A stretch of DNA of 64,000 nt from Corella eumyota (Eukaryota > Chordata > Ascidiacea > Phlebobranchia > Corellidae), in contig OY720098.1 in assembly GCA_963082875.1 (NCBI GenBank), forward strand, positions 8,618,001-8,682,000. Reading direction: 5' to 3'. Below, one piece after another: positions 1 to 10,600 of the stretch. A program made the translations under genes and the position numbers. The stretch's first letter is position 1, and every line of letters begins with the position of its first letter. Under the pieces are notes generated by a model. That model was not told the origin of the DNA. It ran no database searches and saw only the letters and a program-made list of their open reading frames with translations.

Positions 1-1574
1 TTGGGTTTAATTAGGTCACGTGGTATTTTTGGCCAATGATATTGCATACAAATTTAAAAAAAAAAAATAAAAAATTTTAAATCGAAAAATAATTGTTGTG
101 TTAGAACCACACAGGTCCAATTACCGTGTTTACAAAATATTTTTCGAAAATATTAATATTCATAAAAGTTATGAAACTTTTATTAAAAATTTATGAAATC
201 TCAAAACCTAAAATTTTGTATTTTATTAGACGCGCATTGGCCTAACTAACATTCAAGATAAAACATTTCGCGAAAATTTTTAGTAAAACAAAAGTTTGAG
301 GAAATTTTTATTTTGGGTTTTCATTAGGTCACGTGATATTTTTGGCCAATGATATTGCATACAAATTTTTTGAAAAAAAATAAAAAATTTTAAATCGAAA
401 AAAAATTGTTGTGTTAGAACCGCACAGGTCCAATTACCGTGTTTACAAAATATTTTTCGAAAATATTAATATTCATAAAAGTTATGAAACTTTTATTAAA
501 AATTTATGAAATCTCAAAACCTAAAATTTTGTATTTTATTAGACGCGCATTGGCCTAACTAACATTCAAGATAAAACATTTCGCAAAAATTTTCAGTAAA
601 ACAAAAGTTTGAGGTAATTTTTATTTTGGTTTTTATTAGGTCACGTGATATTTTTGGCCAATGATATTGCATACAAATTTAAAAAAAAAAAATAAAAAAT
701 TTTAAATCGAAAAATAATTGTTGTGTTAGAACCACACAGGTCCAATTACCGTGTTTACAAAATATTTTTCGAAAATATTAATATTCATAAAAGTTATGAA
801 ACTTTTATTAAAAATTTATGAAATCTCAAAACCTAAAATTTTGTATTTTATTAGACGCGCATTGGCCTAACTAACATTCAAGATAAAACATTTCGCGAAA
901 ATTTTTAGTAAAACAAAAGTTTGAGGAAATTTTTATTTTGGGTTTTCATTAGGTCACGTGATATTTTTGGCCAATGATATTGCATACAAATTTTTTGAAA
1001 AAAAATAAAAAATTTTAAATCGAAAAAAAATTGTTGTGTTAGAACCGCACAGGTCCAATTACCGTGTTTACAAAATATTTTTCGAAAATATTAATATTCA
1101 TAAAAGTTATGAAACTTTTATTAAAAATTTATGAAATCTCAAAACCTAAAATTTTGTATTTTATTAGACGCGCATTGGCCTAACTAACATTCAAGATAAA
1201 ACATTTCGCAAAAATTTTCAGTAAAACAAAAGTTTGAGGTAATTTTTATTTTGGTTTTTATTAGGTCACGTGATATTTTTGGCCAATGATATTGCATACA
1301 AATTTTTTTTTAAAAAATAAAAAATTTTAAATCGAAAAATAATTGTTGTGTTAGAACCGCACAGGTCCAATTACCGTGTTTACAAAATATTTTTCGAAAA
1401 TATTAATATTCATAAAAGTTATAAAACTTTTATTAAAAATTTATGAAATCTCAAAACCTAAAATTTTGTATTTTATTAGACGCGCATTGGCCTAACTAAC
1501 ATTTAAGATAAAACATTTCGCGAAAATTTTCAGTAAAACAAAAGTTTGAGGTAATTTTTATTTTGGGTTTAATT
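1..1574. repeat. Tandem satellite, five ~312-bp units with alternating types
   Basis: Five head-to-tail copies begin at the AGGTCACGTG-type motif at 13, 326, 638, 951 and 1263, so the period is 312-313 bp; the array enters from the left edge and stops at about 1574. Units 1 and 3 share features (an A-run after ATACAAATTT, AACCACACAGG), and units 2 and 4 share others (TTTTTTGAAAAAAAAT, AACCGCACAGG, CGCAAAAATTTTCAG). Unit 5 is a mixture. This is a dimeric higher-order repeat of about 625 bp. No unit contains a useful open frame on either strand. Each unit carries a CACGTG core. Function is unknown; such arrays are usually satellite or minisatellite DNA. Confidence 0.95.
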
Positions 1575-1900
1575 AGGTCAAAAGGTCGCGCGAACAATTC
1601 AATGTACGGGAAATAAAAAAATGTATTTTTGTTCTTTTAATTATTTTCGAAAATTTCTTTATCTTGAGCATTAGTTATACCAAAACAGTTCTAAAAAAAT
1701 TTAAAAATCAATGTCCTAAATTTGTCATAACTCTCGGAAATATTAATGTTTGCTAAAAAATTTTTGCAAGCACGGCTGTTAGAACAGTGCGGTTTTATTG
1801 GTATAGTTATCTTTTGATTTAAAAAAAAAAAAATTTATAAATTTTTTACTAGTGTGCTAGGTCACGTGATCATATAACCGGCCCTATGTACGCAAAATAC
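1575..1900. repeat. Decayed edge of the satellite
   Basis: After the last full unit the sequence still echoes the repeat: GTTAGAACAGTGCGG near 1778 resembles GTTAGAACCGCACAGG of the unit, and AGGTCACGTGATCATAT near 1859 repeats the unit start. The match is too weak for a full unit, so this is read as an older, diverged copy or the flank from which the array grew. Confidence 0.5.
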
Positions 1901-3060
1901 AAAAAATTGGTAAGTTGATTATTTTGAGGAGTTTAAGTTTGGAACCAAACCTCGCAACTCAGTACTGAGAGTTTTGGGCCTTTCGCACTGAGATAACTGC
2001 CACGACCTATTAATAATGCAAAATTGTATACATAGCTTAAGTAAGCACTTGTAATAATAAAAAAACTAGATTTATTTGATAAATAAAATATGGTTCGAAA
2101 ATATTTGTTTATTTTTAACATAAATTTTTATAAATAAAAAAAAATATGCATAAACATTAACTAAGAATATTACAAACCTTTGATTTTTAATAAACAAACA
2201 AGCATTTATATATATAATACAAACAAAAACTAATATTTAACCCAGTTTTAAGTTGGTGATATTAGGATATGAATTATAGTAAATTTTAAATTCTTAAAAT
2301 TGATTTTTATTAAATAAACAAGCATTTAAATATGATAAATAAACGAAAATTATTTTTCTAATATGTTTTTTAATTACTTATATTATAAAATACATCATAC
2401 CAAATTTTTAATGCTTAATGTCGAACTTTATTAAGTAATTAGTGATAAAGATTAAAATTTTAATTTATTTTTGAGTTAGTAATATCATAATATACAATTG
2501 ACCAAGATTTAAAAGATTAATAACAACCTTTAAATTTTAATAAACAAACATCTATTAATTAGTAATTAGTGATAATTAAATGTCGTAAATAGGAGGTTTG
2601 CGATTCGTTGGGATAATAACAAACATACTAAAAATTTAGAACTTTTAATTTTAAAGAACAAAAGTTATCGTCTTTCAAAATTCTGACTAGAACGAATAAA
2701 AACAATAATAATAATAATAATAAATACACTGACAATAACAATATGTTTCGAAATCTAAGATTTCGAACCATAACTACCTTTTCAGGATTGCAGTTTTAAC
2801 ATAATTGCCAGGTTACCTTTAAAAAGCGGTCGTGCCTTCTCTGCAAACGTTTAGGGCTTTATGGAACAGGCATGACTTTTAGTTAATTTATTTTTGCTAT
2901 TTTTTGTTGTTAAATATTTATTAAAAATAAAAAAAAAATCTTATTTTGAGTTTTATATTTATAAAAGAATAATAAAAATGTGTTTGGACACTAACAAACA
3001 CTGGATTTTGATTTATTAAAATTAAGAAAAGGGAATAATATAGTTTACTATTGCTTTAAC
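1901..3060. other. AT-rich intergenic DNA, no gene seen
   Basis: Only short chance frames occur here. A small (AAT)n microsatellite lies at about 2703-2723. No convincing exon, RNA gene or mobile element was recognised. Confidence 0.6.
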
Positions 3061-3079
3061 ATAGAAACTTAAAATTTTC

Positions 3080-3320
3080 CACCAAGCGAGGCGCAAGGAA
3101 CGTGGCGTCATTATTAGTGCGCCTCCTCTTAAAATTCCTCTAGCACAAGGTCTCGGGTGCAAATTTTAATTAGTTAACACGTGCAGACTAAACAGAGATT
3201 TTATTACCAAATAAGGTTATAAAATGTAGATAAATCCAGCTGTAATTTATCAATTAAGCGAGGGGAATGCAACGTCTTAATTGGTGCGTCTCCCCGAGAG
3301 ATTACTGTAACACACGAAGT
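3080..3320. repeat. Pair of related hairpin-forming repeats
   Basis: Two diverged copies of one unit start with AAGCGAGG near 3084 and 3256. Copy 1 has an 8-bp perfect inverted repeat, GAGGCGCA at 3088-3095 with TGCGCCTC at 3118-3125. Copy 2 keeps a similar arm pair, GGGGA at 3262-3266 with TCCCC at 3291-3295. A further fragment, AGCGAGGGGGAA, occurs near 4523. They could be a short structured repeat family or RNA-related; nothing in the sequence decides this. Confidence 0.45.
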
Positions 3321-3602
3321 TGCACCATAATCAGAAATTTCTTGTGTTGCAACTAATGCGCTATGTTAACGCACGTATAAGTTGTTTAGTAGTAATTTAA
3401 GACGTTAATTGTTACAAATAATTCTTAAAAAGTAAATAAACATTTACATATTATAACAAGTTATTAGTTTGTGTTGTTATATTAACGTTTTAATGAATTG
3501 TTTTGCAAATTTAAGCAATTATATTTTGAGTGACAGCTTAAAAAGCGCTTTCCACTGCAAGAGGCATCGTGCGCGTACACACATGTCACTGAACACGTGC
3601 AG

Positions 3603-3614
3603 AGTCACGTGACT
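3603..3614. promoter_or_regulatory. 12-bp palindrome with E-box / CLEAR-like core
   Basis: AGTCACGTGACT is a perfect palindrome, and its inner GTCACGTGAC equals the CLEAR consensus bound by MiT/TFE factors in vertebrates. It lies about 50 bp upstream of an AG|ATG followed by a good splice donor at 3678. A regulatory role is inferred; palindromes of this length also occur by chance. Confidence 0.35.
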
Positions 3615-3665
3615 TGGTGTTTCGTGGCAAATTTGAATTGAAATCGGAATTTTAGTTCTTTCCAG

Positions 3666-3902
3666 ATGGACTTTCGAGGTGAGTATTTTTTATTAGTGAT
3701 TTAAAGTTAGATTTTTTAAGTTTATCATTAGCAGTATAAAGTGTGGCATATTATAAGCAGTTAATAATTAAATATAAATATATTTTATATAAAAAAACTG
3801 TAAATTTTAAAGATTTTAATTTTTTTTAGAAAAGTTGGTGTAGTTGTAGTTGGACTTGCTCCTGTAAGACATCTTGTGTCCAAGTTTTCTAAACACTGTT
3901 CC
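3666..3902 (+). other. Two possible orphan exons, plus strand
   Basis: TTTCCAG|ATGGACTTTCGAG|GTGAGT (exon to 3678) is followed by TTTTAG| at about 3829 and an exon to CACTGTTCCAG|GTGTGT at about 3902. Joined directly, the frame closes quickly (MDFREKLV, stop). Another frame of the second exon reads KVGVVVVGLAPVRHLVSK, which recalls the N-terminal nucleotide-binding strand of biliverdin reductase A, but no further exons of such a gene were found downstream. It may be a gene fragment, non-coding exons or coincidence. Confidence 0.25.
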
Positions 3903-3905
3903 AGG

Positions 3906-5010
3906 TGTGTTAACTTTCATTTTATTGAGTTAAAATTATTTTTTAATTTTCAACTAACTTTGGAATAATCATAAAAAAATTGTAATGTTCTAAATTTTTG
4001 TATTAGTTTATCATACTAGTTAATAAAATAATAATTTTTTATATTTTTTAATTAAAAACTTATAAACAATATTAAACCTGTGTTGATGCGCAGGTACTCC
4101 CAAAAAGTAGTTAAACGAGGTATTTAAATATATAAATAGCTGTACATTTAGCATAAATTAAAAAATCTGGCATTAGTTATTAAAAATGAACATATTTTAA
4201 AATTGTTGGCATGAAAAAAATAACAATTATACATTAATAATATTTGTCATGTGAATTGATATAATTTAATGTTGTTGGCACTAAAAGAATTGAAAAGGGG
4301 TATAATTTAAAAAGTTTTGGCACGATTCAACATATCATAAAATTGACATTTGAAAAAATCTTAATTTTAAGTAGAGTTTAGTATCTATCACTCTTTTCTA
4401 AACAATATTTTCAATGCAGAGAAAATGGATTTTATTTGGATTAAATGAGTGAAGGAAAAGGGTAATGGCAGGAATTGGAGGAATGGAAAGTGGATGGAAT
4501 CATAATAAGTCTCCCTTGCAACTAGCGAGGGGGAAGTTAAGTCAAAGAACTCAGGACTCGAAGACAACTTTGGAATGGATTGGATCATATTTCAAACCTA
4601 AAAAAAACTCCTTATTTAGTTGAGGTCTGCAGGGCTGTAGGTTTTCACGTGCCTGATTTTTTATATGTACTGCATAATTGAGCGCTTTAAATTTTCACGG
4701 GTTAAAAGTTTCACGTGTCTGCATTTTCTCTTTATTTGTGACTAGTTAAAAACTTATAATTTTGCGTATTAAAAGTAGTATAGTTGACACAGTTCCAATG
4801 TGTTTAGGTTTCTGTGTGTTTATAATTATATTAAACGGGACTGTTTAATGGTTTTTTAGGTGTTTTGCGCAAGTAAAGTATATATATATATATAAACAAT
4901 TTAGAAGACTAAATTTTAGAAAACTAGGCCTATGTGTGGTTTATATTATTTATGTGTGTAAATTCACTGTATTTTATTGGCCCTGTTATATTTATGTACT
5001 AAACCTAAAT
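3906..5010. other. AT-rich intergenic DNA, no gene seen
   Basis: Nothing convincing was found beyond the AGCGAGGGGGAA fragment near 4523 that resembles the 3080-3320 repeat. The short open frame on the minus strand at 4388-4588 has no flanking splice logic and no recognisable composition. Confidence 0.5.
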
Positions 5011-5018
5011 GTGTAAGT

Positions 5019-5099
5019 GGGTTGGAACCCAACATAAATTATTTAATTTCGTGGGCGGAGCCCGATATAAAGCAGTATTTAATATCATGGACGGAGTCC
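5019..5099. repeat. Three tandem ~35-bp units, each a small hairpin with changed but paired stem
   Basis: Three inverted repeats are spaced 34 and 36 bp apart: GGGTT-gg-AACCC at 5019-5030, GGGC-gga-GCCC at 5053-5063, and GGAC-gga-GTCC at 5089-5099. Units 2 and 3 share the surrounding TTTAAT...ATCRTGG context. The stem base change between units 2 and 3 is matched on the other arm (G-C to A-T), so pairing is kept. This suggests the folded form matters, or that cruciform-prone repeats were copied. No known RNA family was recognised. Confidence 0.5.
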
Positions 5100-5169
5100 G
5101 AAATAGCATTCACAGTAAACACTACATTAAACATGCAGAAAAAAACACAAACATTTTCAATTTCTCTCT

Positions 5170-5590
5170 CTTATTTTTTGCAGGCTATTATTATTTCCTT
5201 CTATCTTTAAACCTATTATTTACCTTCACAGGGGCTTCTTAAACCGTTTGTTTTATTTCCTTACAGGGGCATTACTAACCAAATTATAATTTTTTTTCAG
5301 GGGCCTTAAAAAATTAAAATCGAACTAACCCTTTTTTACAGACTTTTTTTTCAGGTTAGATTACCAAAAACAAATTTAAATATTTAGTTTTTTATTTTTA
5401 GATGCTGGTTGACTATTTCGAAGAGCTCATCGATTTGTTTTTGGACAATTTTAATTCGTTCTTTATTTTTTAGAGTTCCTGTTAAAAAGAAAACTTTAAT
5501 CTAACCTTTTTTTATTTTTCCTGCAGGGTAGATTACCATAAACAAATATTAACCCTATTCTTTATTTTTAGATTCTGGTTGATGAGCAAA
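5170..5590. repeat. Short-period duplicated segment rich in CAGG tracts
   Basis: Segments starting at about 5353 (CAGGTTAGATTACC) and 5524 (CAGGGTAGATTACC) are diverged copies about 171 bp apart; both continue with ACAAAT and end in TTTATTTTTAGATKCTGGTTGA. Upstream lie three CAGGGGC motifs after pyrimidine runs (about 5230, 5264, 5299). The many pyrimidine-AG sites look like splice acceptors but no open frame links them. Confidence 0.5.
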
Positions 5591-5916
5591 ACTATTGAGT
5601 TTGTATAAAACCTTTATAAAGTAAAAAGTCACCAACACAAAACAAATAAATAATCATATCTTAATTTAAATGGTACATTTAACGTTAACACAATCAAATA
5701 ATTACAACTACACTTTAAATATTTGTATGCAACATTCTAAACTTTATTATTTTATAGGAAAAAAGATCAGAGCATACATAGAACGTTTGCTAAAAAAAAC
5801 CCGCTACTCCGCTTTTTCTGGGGGCCATCCAATCACAATCGATTAACTTTTTAAAATAAAACTGGTTTTCATACTTTGATATTACTTAAGAACGATACAA
5901 AGTTTTGTTGTTATGT

Positions 5917-5922
5917 TTTATT
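5917..5922 (-). terminator. Candidate polyadenylation signal of the centrosomin-family gene
   Basis: AATAAA on the minus strand, about 96 bp downstream of the stop codon at 6018-6020. It is a plausible 3' end signal, but AATAAA is frequent in DNA this AT-rich. Confidence 0.4.
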
Positions 5923-6017
5923 GACGAAAAATACAATTTATAAACAAATAACAAACGCTAACATATCAATAATTAAAGAGGCAATGTAGTTATAATATGT
6001 GTGCTTATAACAGAAAG

Positions 6018-7643
6018 CTAAAATGAGAAAACGTGGATGTTATAAAAAGGCACCAAATTTCTGCAGATTATTTCTTGGTAATGTTACGTTGATGTCACAT
6101 TGGCCTAAAAGGTAATAAAAAAATAAAAATGGACTAAAAATGGTTTTAAAAGAACATCAAAATTTTAATTTTTTAAGCCTACCTCTAAGTTTCCGCGAGC
6201 CTTCCTTAAGACCTCATGGGTTTTGGTTAATTGTTGAACAATGGAATGTTCAATCCCCTCTTTCATTTTATTTGTTGAATGTAGTCGATCCACTGTGCTC
6301 TTAAGAAGACGATCTTGTGTGTTGAGTTTTCTGCGCAGTTTTCCAACCTCTCTACGTAATCCATCAGCCTGAAAATATTAAATTTTTATGTAAAAATTTT
6401 TGGTTGCATAGCTCAAATCAAAAAAAAAGTACATACTAGATTATAATGAAAAATTTTTAAATATTGTTTTTAAATGTTGTAAAAAAACTAAAATAATAAA
6501 AAAATTAACCTCTTTATTGGGATCACCCATTCTCTTGTAAAACGAGGAATTCATCTCGGATCCTGAAGAATGAACCCCGGAAGATGTAAAGGATTGAACA
6601 TCCATGTCCTTATGATGGGGGATGTTGCAAGGCCAGAACATCTTTAATGTATCCTCACTGATGTCCGAGAGGTTACGGAGGCGATGTAGGGAGGATGATA
6701 ACTTGGAGATATCAAGATTTTGGTAGCCCTGAAGTTTAAAATTTTTTAATAAATTTTTATAAACTGACAAAATCAAACAACTAATACAAAAATGTCAATT
6801 TAAAATTTATTGTAAAAAAAACATACATATAGTAAAACTAAAAAATATTTAATTTAAATTCCATTTGTTATATTACTTTTTATTTGTCTTACGTTTTTAT
6901 TTTTGCGACCAATTTCAATGACATTAGTTTGTTGAAGTTGTTTATCAAGTGAACGAACAAGTAATGAGCTGTCATAAATGTTATCCCTCAATCTTTTAAA
7001 ATGAGACGTCTTACACATTGTATATGGACCTAAAATAATAACAAAAATTGATTAAACTTACAAAAAAACATTTCTTTAAAATTAGATAGTAGAAATAATA
7101 AAAAATAACAAAATTTAAAATAAAAAGTTTTTTACATTTTAAAATCTTACCTCCGGTGCAATGAAGAGGTGGAGATTGATCCCCGTTCATTTTGTGAATG
7201 GAGGAGTCAAAAGTAAACGTTTTTCCACCATCTGATGATCCTGATGCAGGGGGAGTCATAAACACATGGTTCCTTGTTGGTGGAGCAACTATGAGAAAAC
7301 AACAATGATGTTATGATAAAATATGGATTACGAGAATTACATACCAAAAATTTAAACTTTTTCAATAACATTTAAAGAAATTAAAAAAAATTATACCTAA
7401 ACTAACTTAAATATTTAAATAAACCTGTATCAAGATGAAGTCTTCTTCTTGCAGTGGTTGGAGCAGATTTAGAGATCCTCTGATGGTCCGGAGGTGAGAG
7501 ATGATGGATGTTAATTGTTGTTAGCTGAGGATTCCTATCTACTTGATCTTGGAGGTTTTTACGAAGGGCTGCATTGACTTCAATACTTCTTTCCAGTTCT
7601 ACCCTAAGGGATCGAATCTCTTCCAAGAATTCAGAATAATTAT
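6018..7643 (-). other. CDK5RAP2: Centrosomin-family exons 50-55: C-terminal region with CM2
   Basis: Exons: 7425-7643, 7151-7288, 6893-7029, 6510-6728, 6183-6368, 6018-6104 (residues 1757-2084). Exon 50 repeats the LRVELERSIEVNAALRKNL type of motif. Exon 52 (FKRLRDNIYDSSLLVRSL) and exon 53 (LSSSLHRLRNLSDISEDTLK then MFWPCNIP) match the segment of human CDK5RAP2 that reads LHHALEESASLLTMFW. Exon 54 is CM2. Exon 55 adds 28 residues (ANVTSTLHYQEIICRN...), which I do not recognise. If the last intron were retained, the protein would end five residues after exon 54. Confidence 0.88.
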
Positions 7644-10600
7644 CTGAAAAGTAAAAATTACATAAAGTTAAGTTTATTATTCGTATTGCAGTTAAAAATA
7701 AAAGAAACCTGATTTTCTTTTTTTTTACTTAAATATTTTTTGCAAAAGTGTAAATATAGAATTATTTGTTATTGATAAAAATGTTATTTTTATTTAAATA
7801 ATGTCAGTACCAGTTGGGTTATGGTGGATGTTTTCATGAAGTTTTAACTCAGATTTTAATGAGTCAATCAATTGATAAGATTCAGTTAATTGGACTTTTA
7901 AATTTTCCATATCTTTGTACAATCTAAAAAAAGTTACAAAATTTATTTAATATTAATTTATTTTACAAATTTTACAGTATTTACAAAAATATGATTTACC
8001 TTTTTGATTGATCTTTAAGATGTTTAACTTCAGCTGCAGAATTATTTTTCTCACTTTCTGTTTCATCGAGTTTATGTTTGTATTCAGAAAGTTGGTTTTT
8101 ACAATTACACAATTCTTTGCCCAAATCAGCAGACTAAAAAAAAACAAATAAAAACTGAAAAAAATAGAAAAATAACCCAATACCAACACATTTAATTAAA
8201 ATTTGCTTATACAATTCAGTAAAAAAAATAAATCTTAAGCAAAAAAAATAAATTTACCAAGTTAGTTTGTTGGTGAAGTTCTTGTTGAAGTTTGTTGATA
8301 TGTGAAACCATTAAATCTGTTTGTGACGACTTTTCATGCAAGTCTTTTTGGAGATTTTTTAATTCTGCAATCGCATCTTCACAAAAATTAATAAAATGAG
8401 TAAAAAAACAACGTATTAGAAAAACAGCAAAATTTAAAATAAATATGTTAACTTTTGTACCTGAATAAGTTTGTTTCATTTTTTCTTCAAACTTGGGGTT
8501 GGGTGAATTATTTTGTGAACCATTTTGATCATATGGGAGATATATATTTGTTGAAACTAAATAAAATTTCTCATTAATTTATCAACAACATAAAATAATA
8601 AAAACCAAAATTCAGCTTAGCACTTAAAATTAGGTTCTTAATATAAAAATTTGCCACTTTTCTGTAATCAGAATTTTTTTTAGTAATTATAATTTAATGT
8701 TTACCATTATCACGTGAGGAATCAAGTTGGGCATCAAGTTTTTCTCTTAATTTATCGTTGGTTGCAATACTACGCTCTAGTCTCTGTCGCAATCCTCTTA
8801 TTTCCGATAAATGTTTCATCAGGTTATCTAAAACAAAATAAGAAATTAAATTAAAATGTGTTAAAAGATTAAAATTGACACAAACTAATGTTTTTTTAGA
8901 GTCAGTCTTGTTTCATTTTTTAATAGATTTTAAAATTTTATTTTTTTAATTAATAAATGTGGTGATTACTTAAATGCGCTTTAGTTACCAGTATTGTTTG
9001 AAAGTTTTCTTTGATATCCAGGCACAAAATTTTCTTTTGATTTTTCCAAACTTGACATTGCCAACTCTAACTCTTCCTTGAGTGTTCTATAAACAAAAAA
9101 TAGTTTTTTTAAAGCAATTAAAAAAAAAAAATTTTAGCAAAAATAAAATATTTAAAAATTCAAACCTGTTGATTCGTTTTTGATCATTCAGTCTTCGACG
9201 TAATCTATCAACTTCTCGTGAAAGTTTGTGATTTTCATGAGATGTTTCATCATCACACGAGCTCTCATGATCATACAAACTATTGTTCACACTAGAAAAA
9301 AATAATAATATTTTAACTGAAACTGAAAAAGATAAATTTTTCTAAAGTTAAAAAAAATTATTCTTAAACCTTACTTGAAAATATCCAGGTACAAATACTA
9401 CAAACCATAAAAAATTGAATTTTTTTTAATTTTTAGTTTACTATTTACCTGATGGATTTAGGTTGGCCGGGTGACGACCATGCTCCTCCAAAATGAAGTG
9501 AAAATTTATCCAACTTTCTTGCGTCATCTCCAAACCTCTTACTTGGTGAATCTAAATATAAATGATTACATCATTAATATAAAACATTACCTAATAGTTT
9601 AAATGTATGTAATGTGGTTAATTTATTTAACAAAAGGTTATTCATTTGGGAATTAATTTGAATTATTGTGGCGTCAATTAGCCTGTCTATATATAACACA
9701 TTGACAAATTTAATTAGTTTTAAATCAATGCAGTTGTTAAGTAACTAAAAGTAAAAAAAAAAAAACTCATAATATCATGTTGGAATAAAAATTACTTAAA
9801 ATTATTTAACTTGCCTTTCATATACACAGGAGGTAAATATTCAGTAACTGCAATTGTTCTCTGATAGGTTGGAAGATTACGTGGTGATACTGGTGGTAAT
9901 TTCTTATATTTGTCATCAACCTAATAATATTATTAAGGTTTTATTGATGAAACTGTACTTAAAATATTCTTATCAAAATATAGTTTAGAGAAATAAACTT
10001 ATATTCAACACTAAAAGTTTAAAAACATATGCATTGAATTGCATAGAAAATACAAAAAGTATCAATAATTTAGAATATTTTTTTACATTAATACAAAAAA
10101 CTAACTTATAACACCCATTAAGATACTTCTATTACAATCAAAATACGAACTAAGGTAAGTTTACCATGCTGACAGACGATGATAGTTTATCCAGAACATC
10201 ATCATCATATATCGAGTGTATTGAATGATGGGAGGTGGTGGGAGTTAACAGACCGTGACGTTGTTTTGTTTGATGTGATTTCTATGAAATAAAATTTAAT
10301 TAAAAATTATCATCATAGCGTTTTAAGTTAAAAAAAATTGATTTAAAAATAAAAATTTTTTTTTTTATAAAATTAAATTACTTGAGTAAAATAACAAGAA
10401 ACAATTCATAAATTTAGTTCCAATATAAATAAATAATAAACAAACCTTTGGAGTTTGTAAACTTCCATCTAGCTGGGTTGTTTCAAGTTTTTTCTCAAGA
10501 TTGTTAATAATTTTATTCTTCTCCTCTAACTCTTGCTTAAGCCTGAAATTAGATTAAAACAGACATTATTAGTTTAGAAAACAATCATTTTACACAAACT

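Noticed and set aside
4977-5242. Overlapping plus-strand frames
   Set aside because: They run through the hairpin repeat 5019-5099 and then low-complexity Phe/Leu; no sign of a protein gene.
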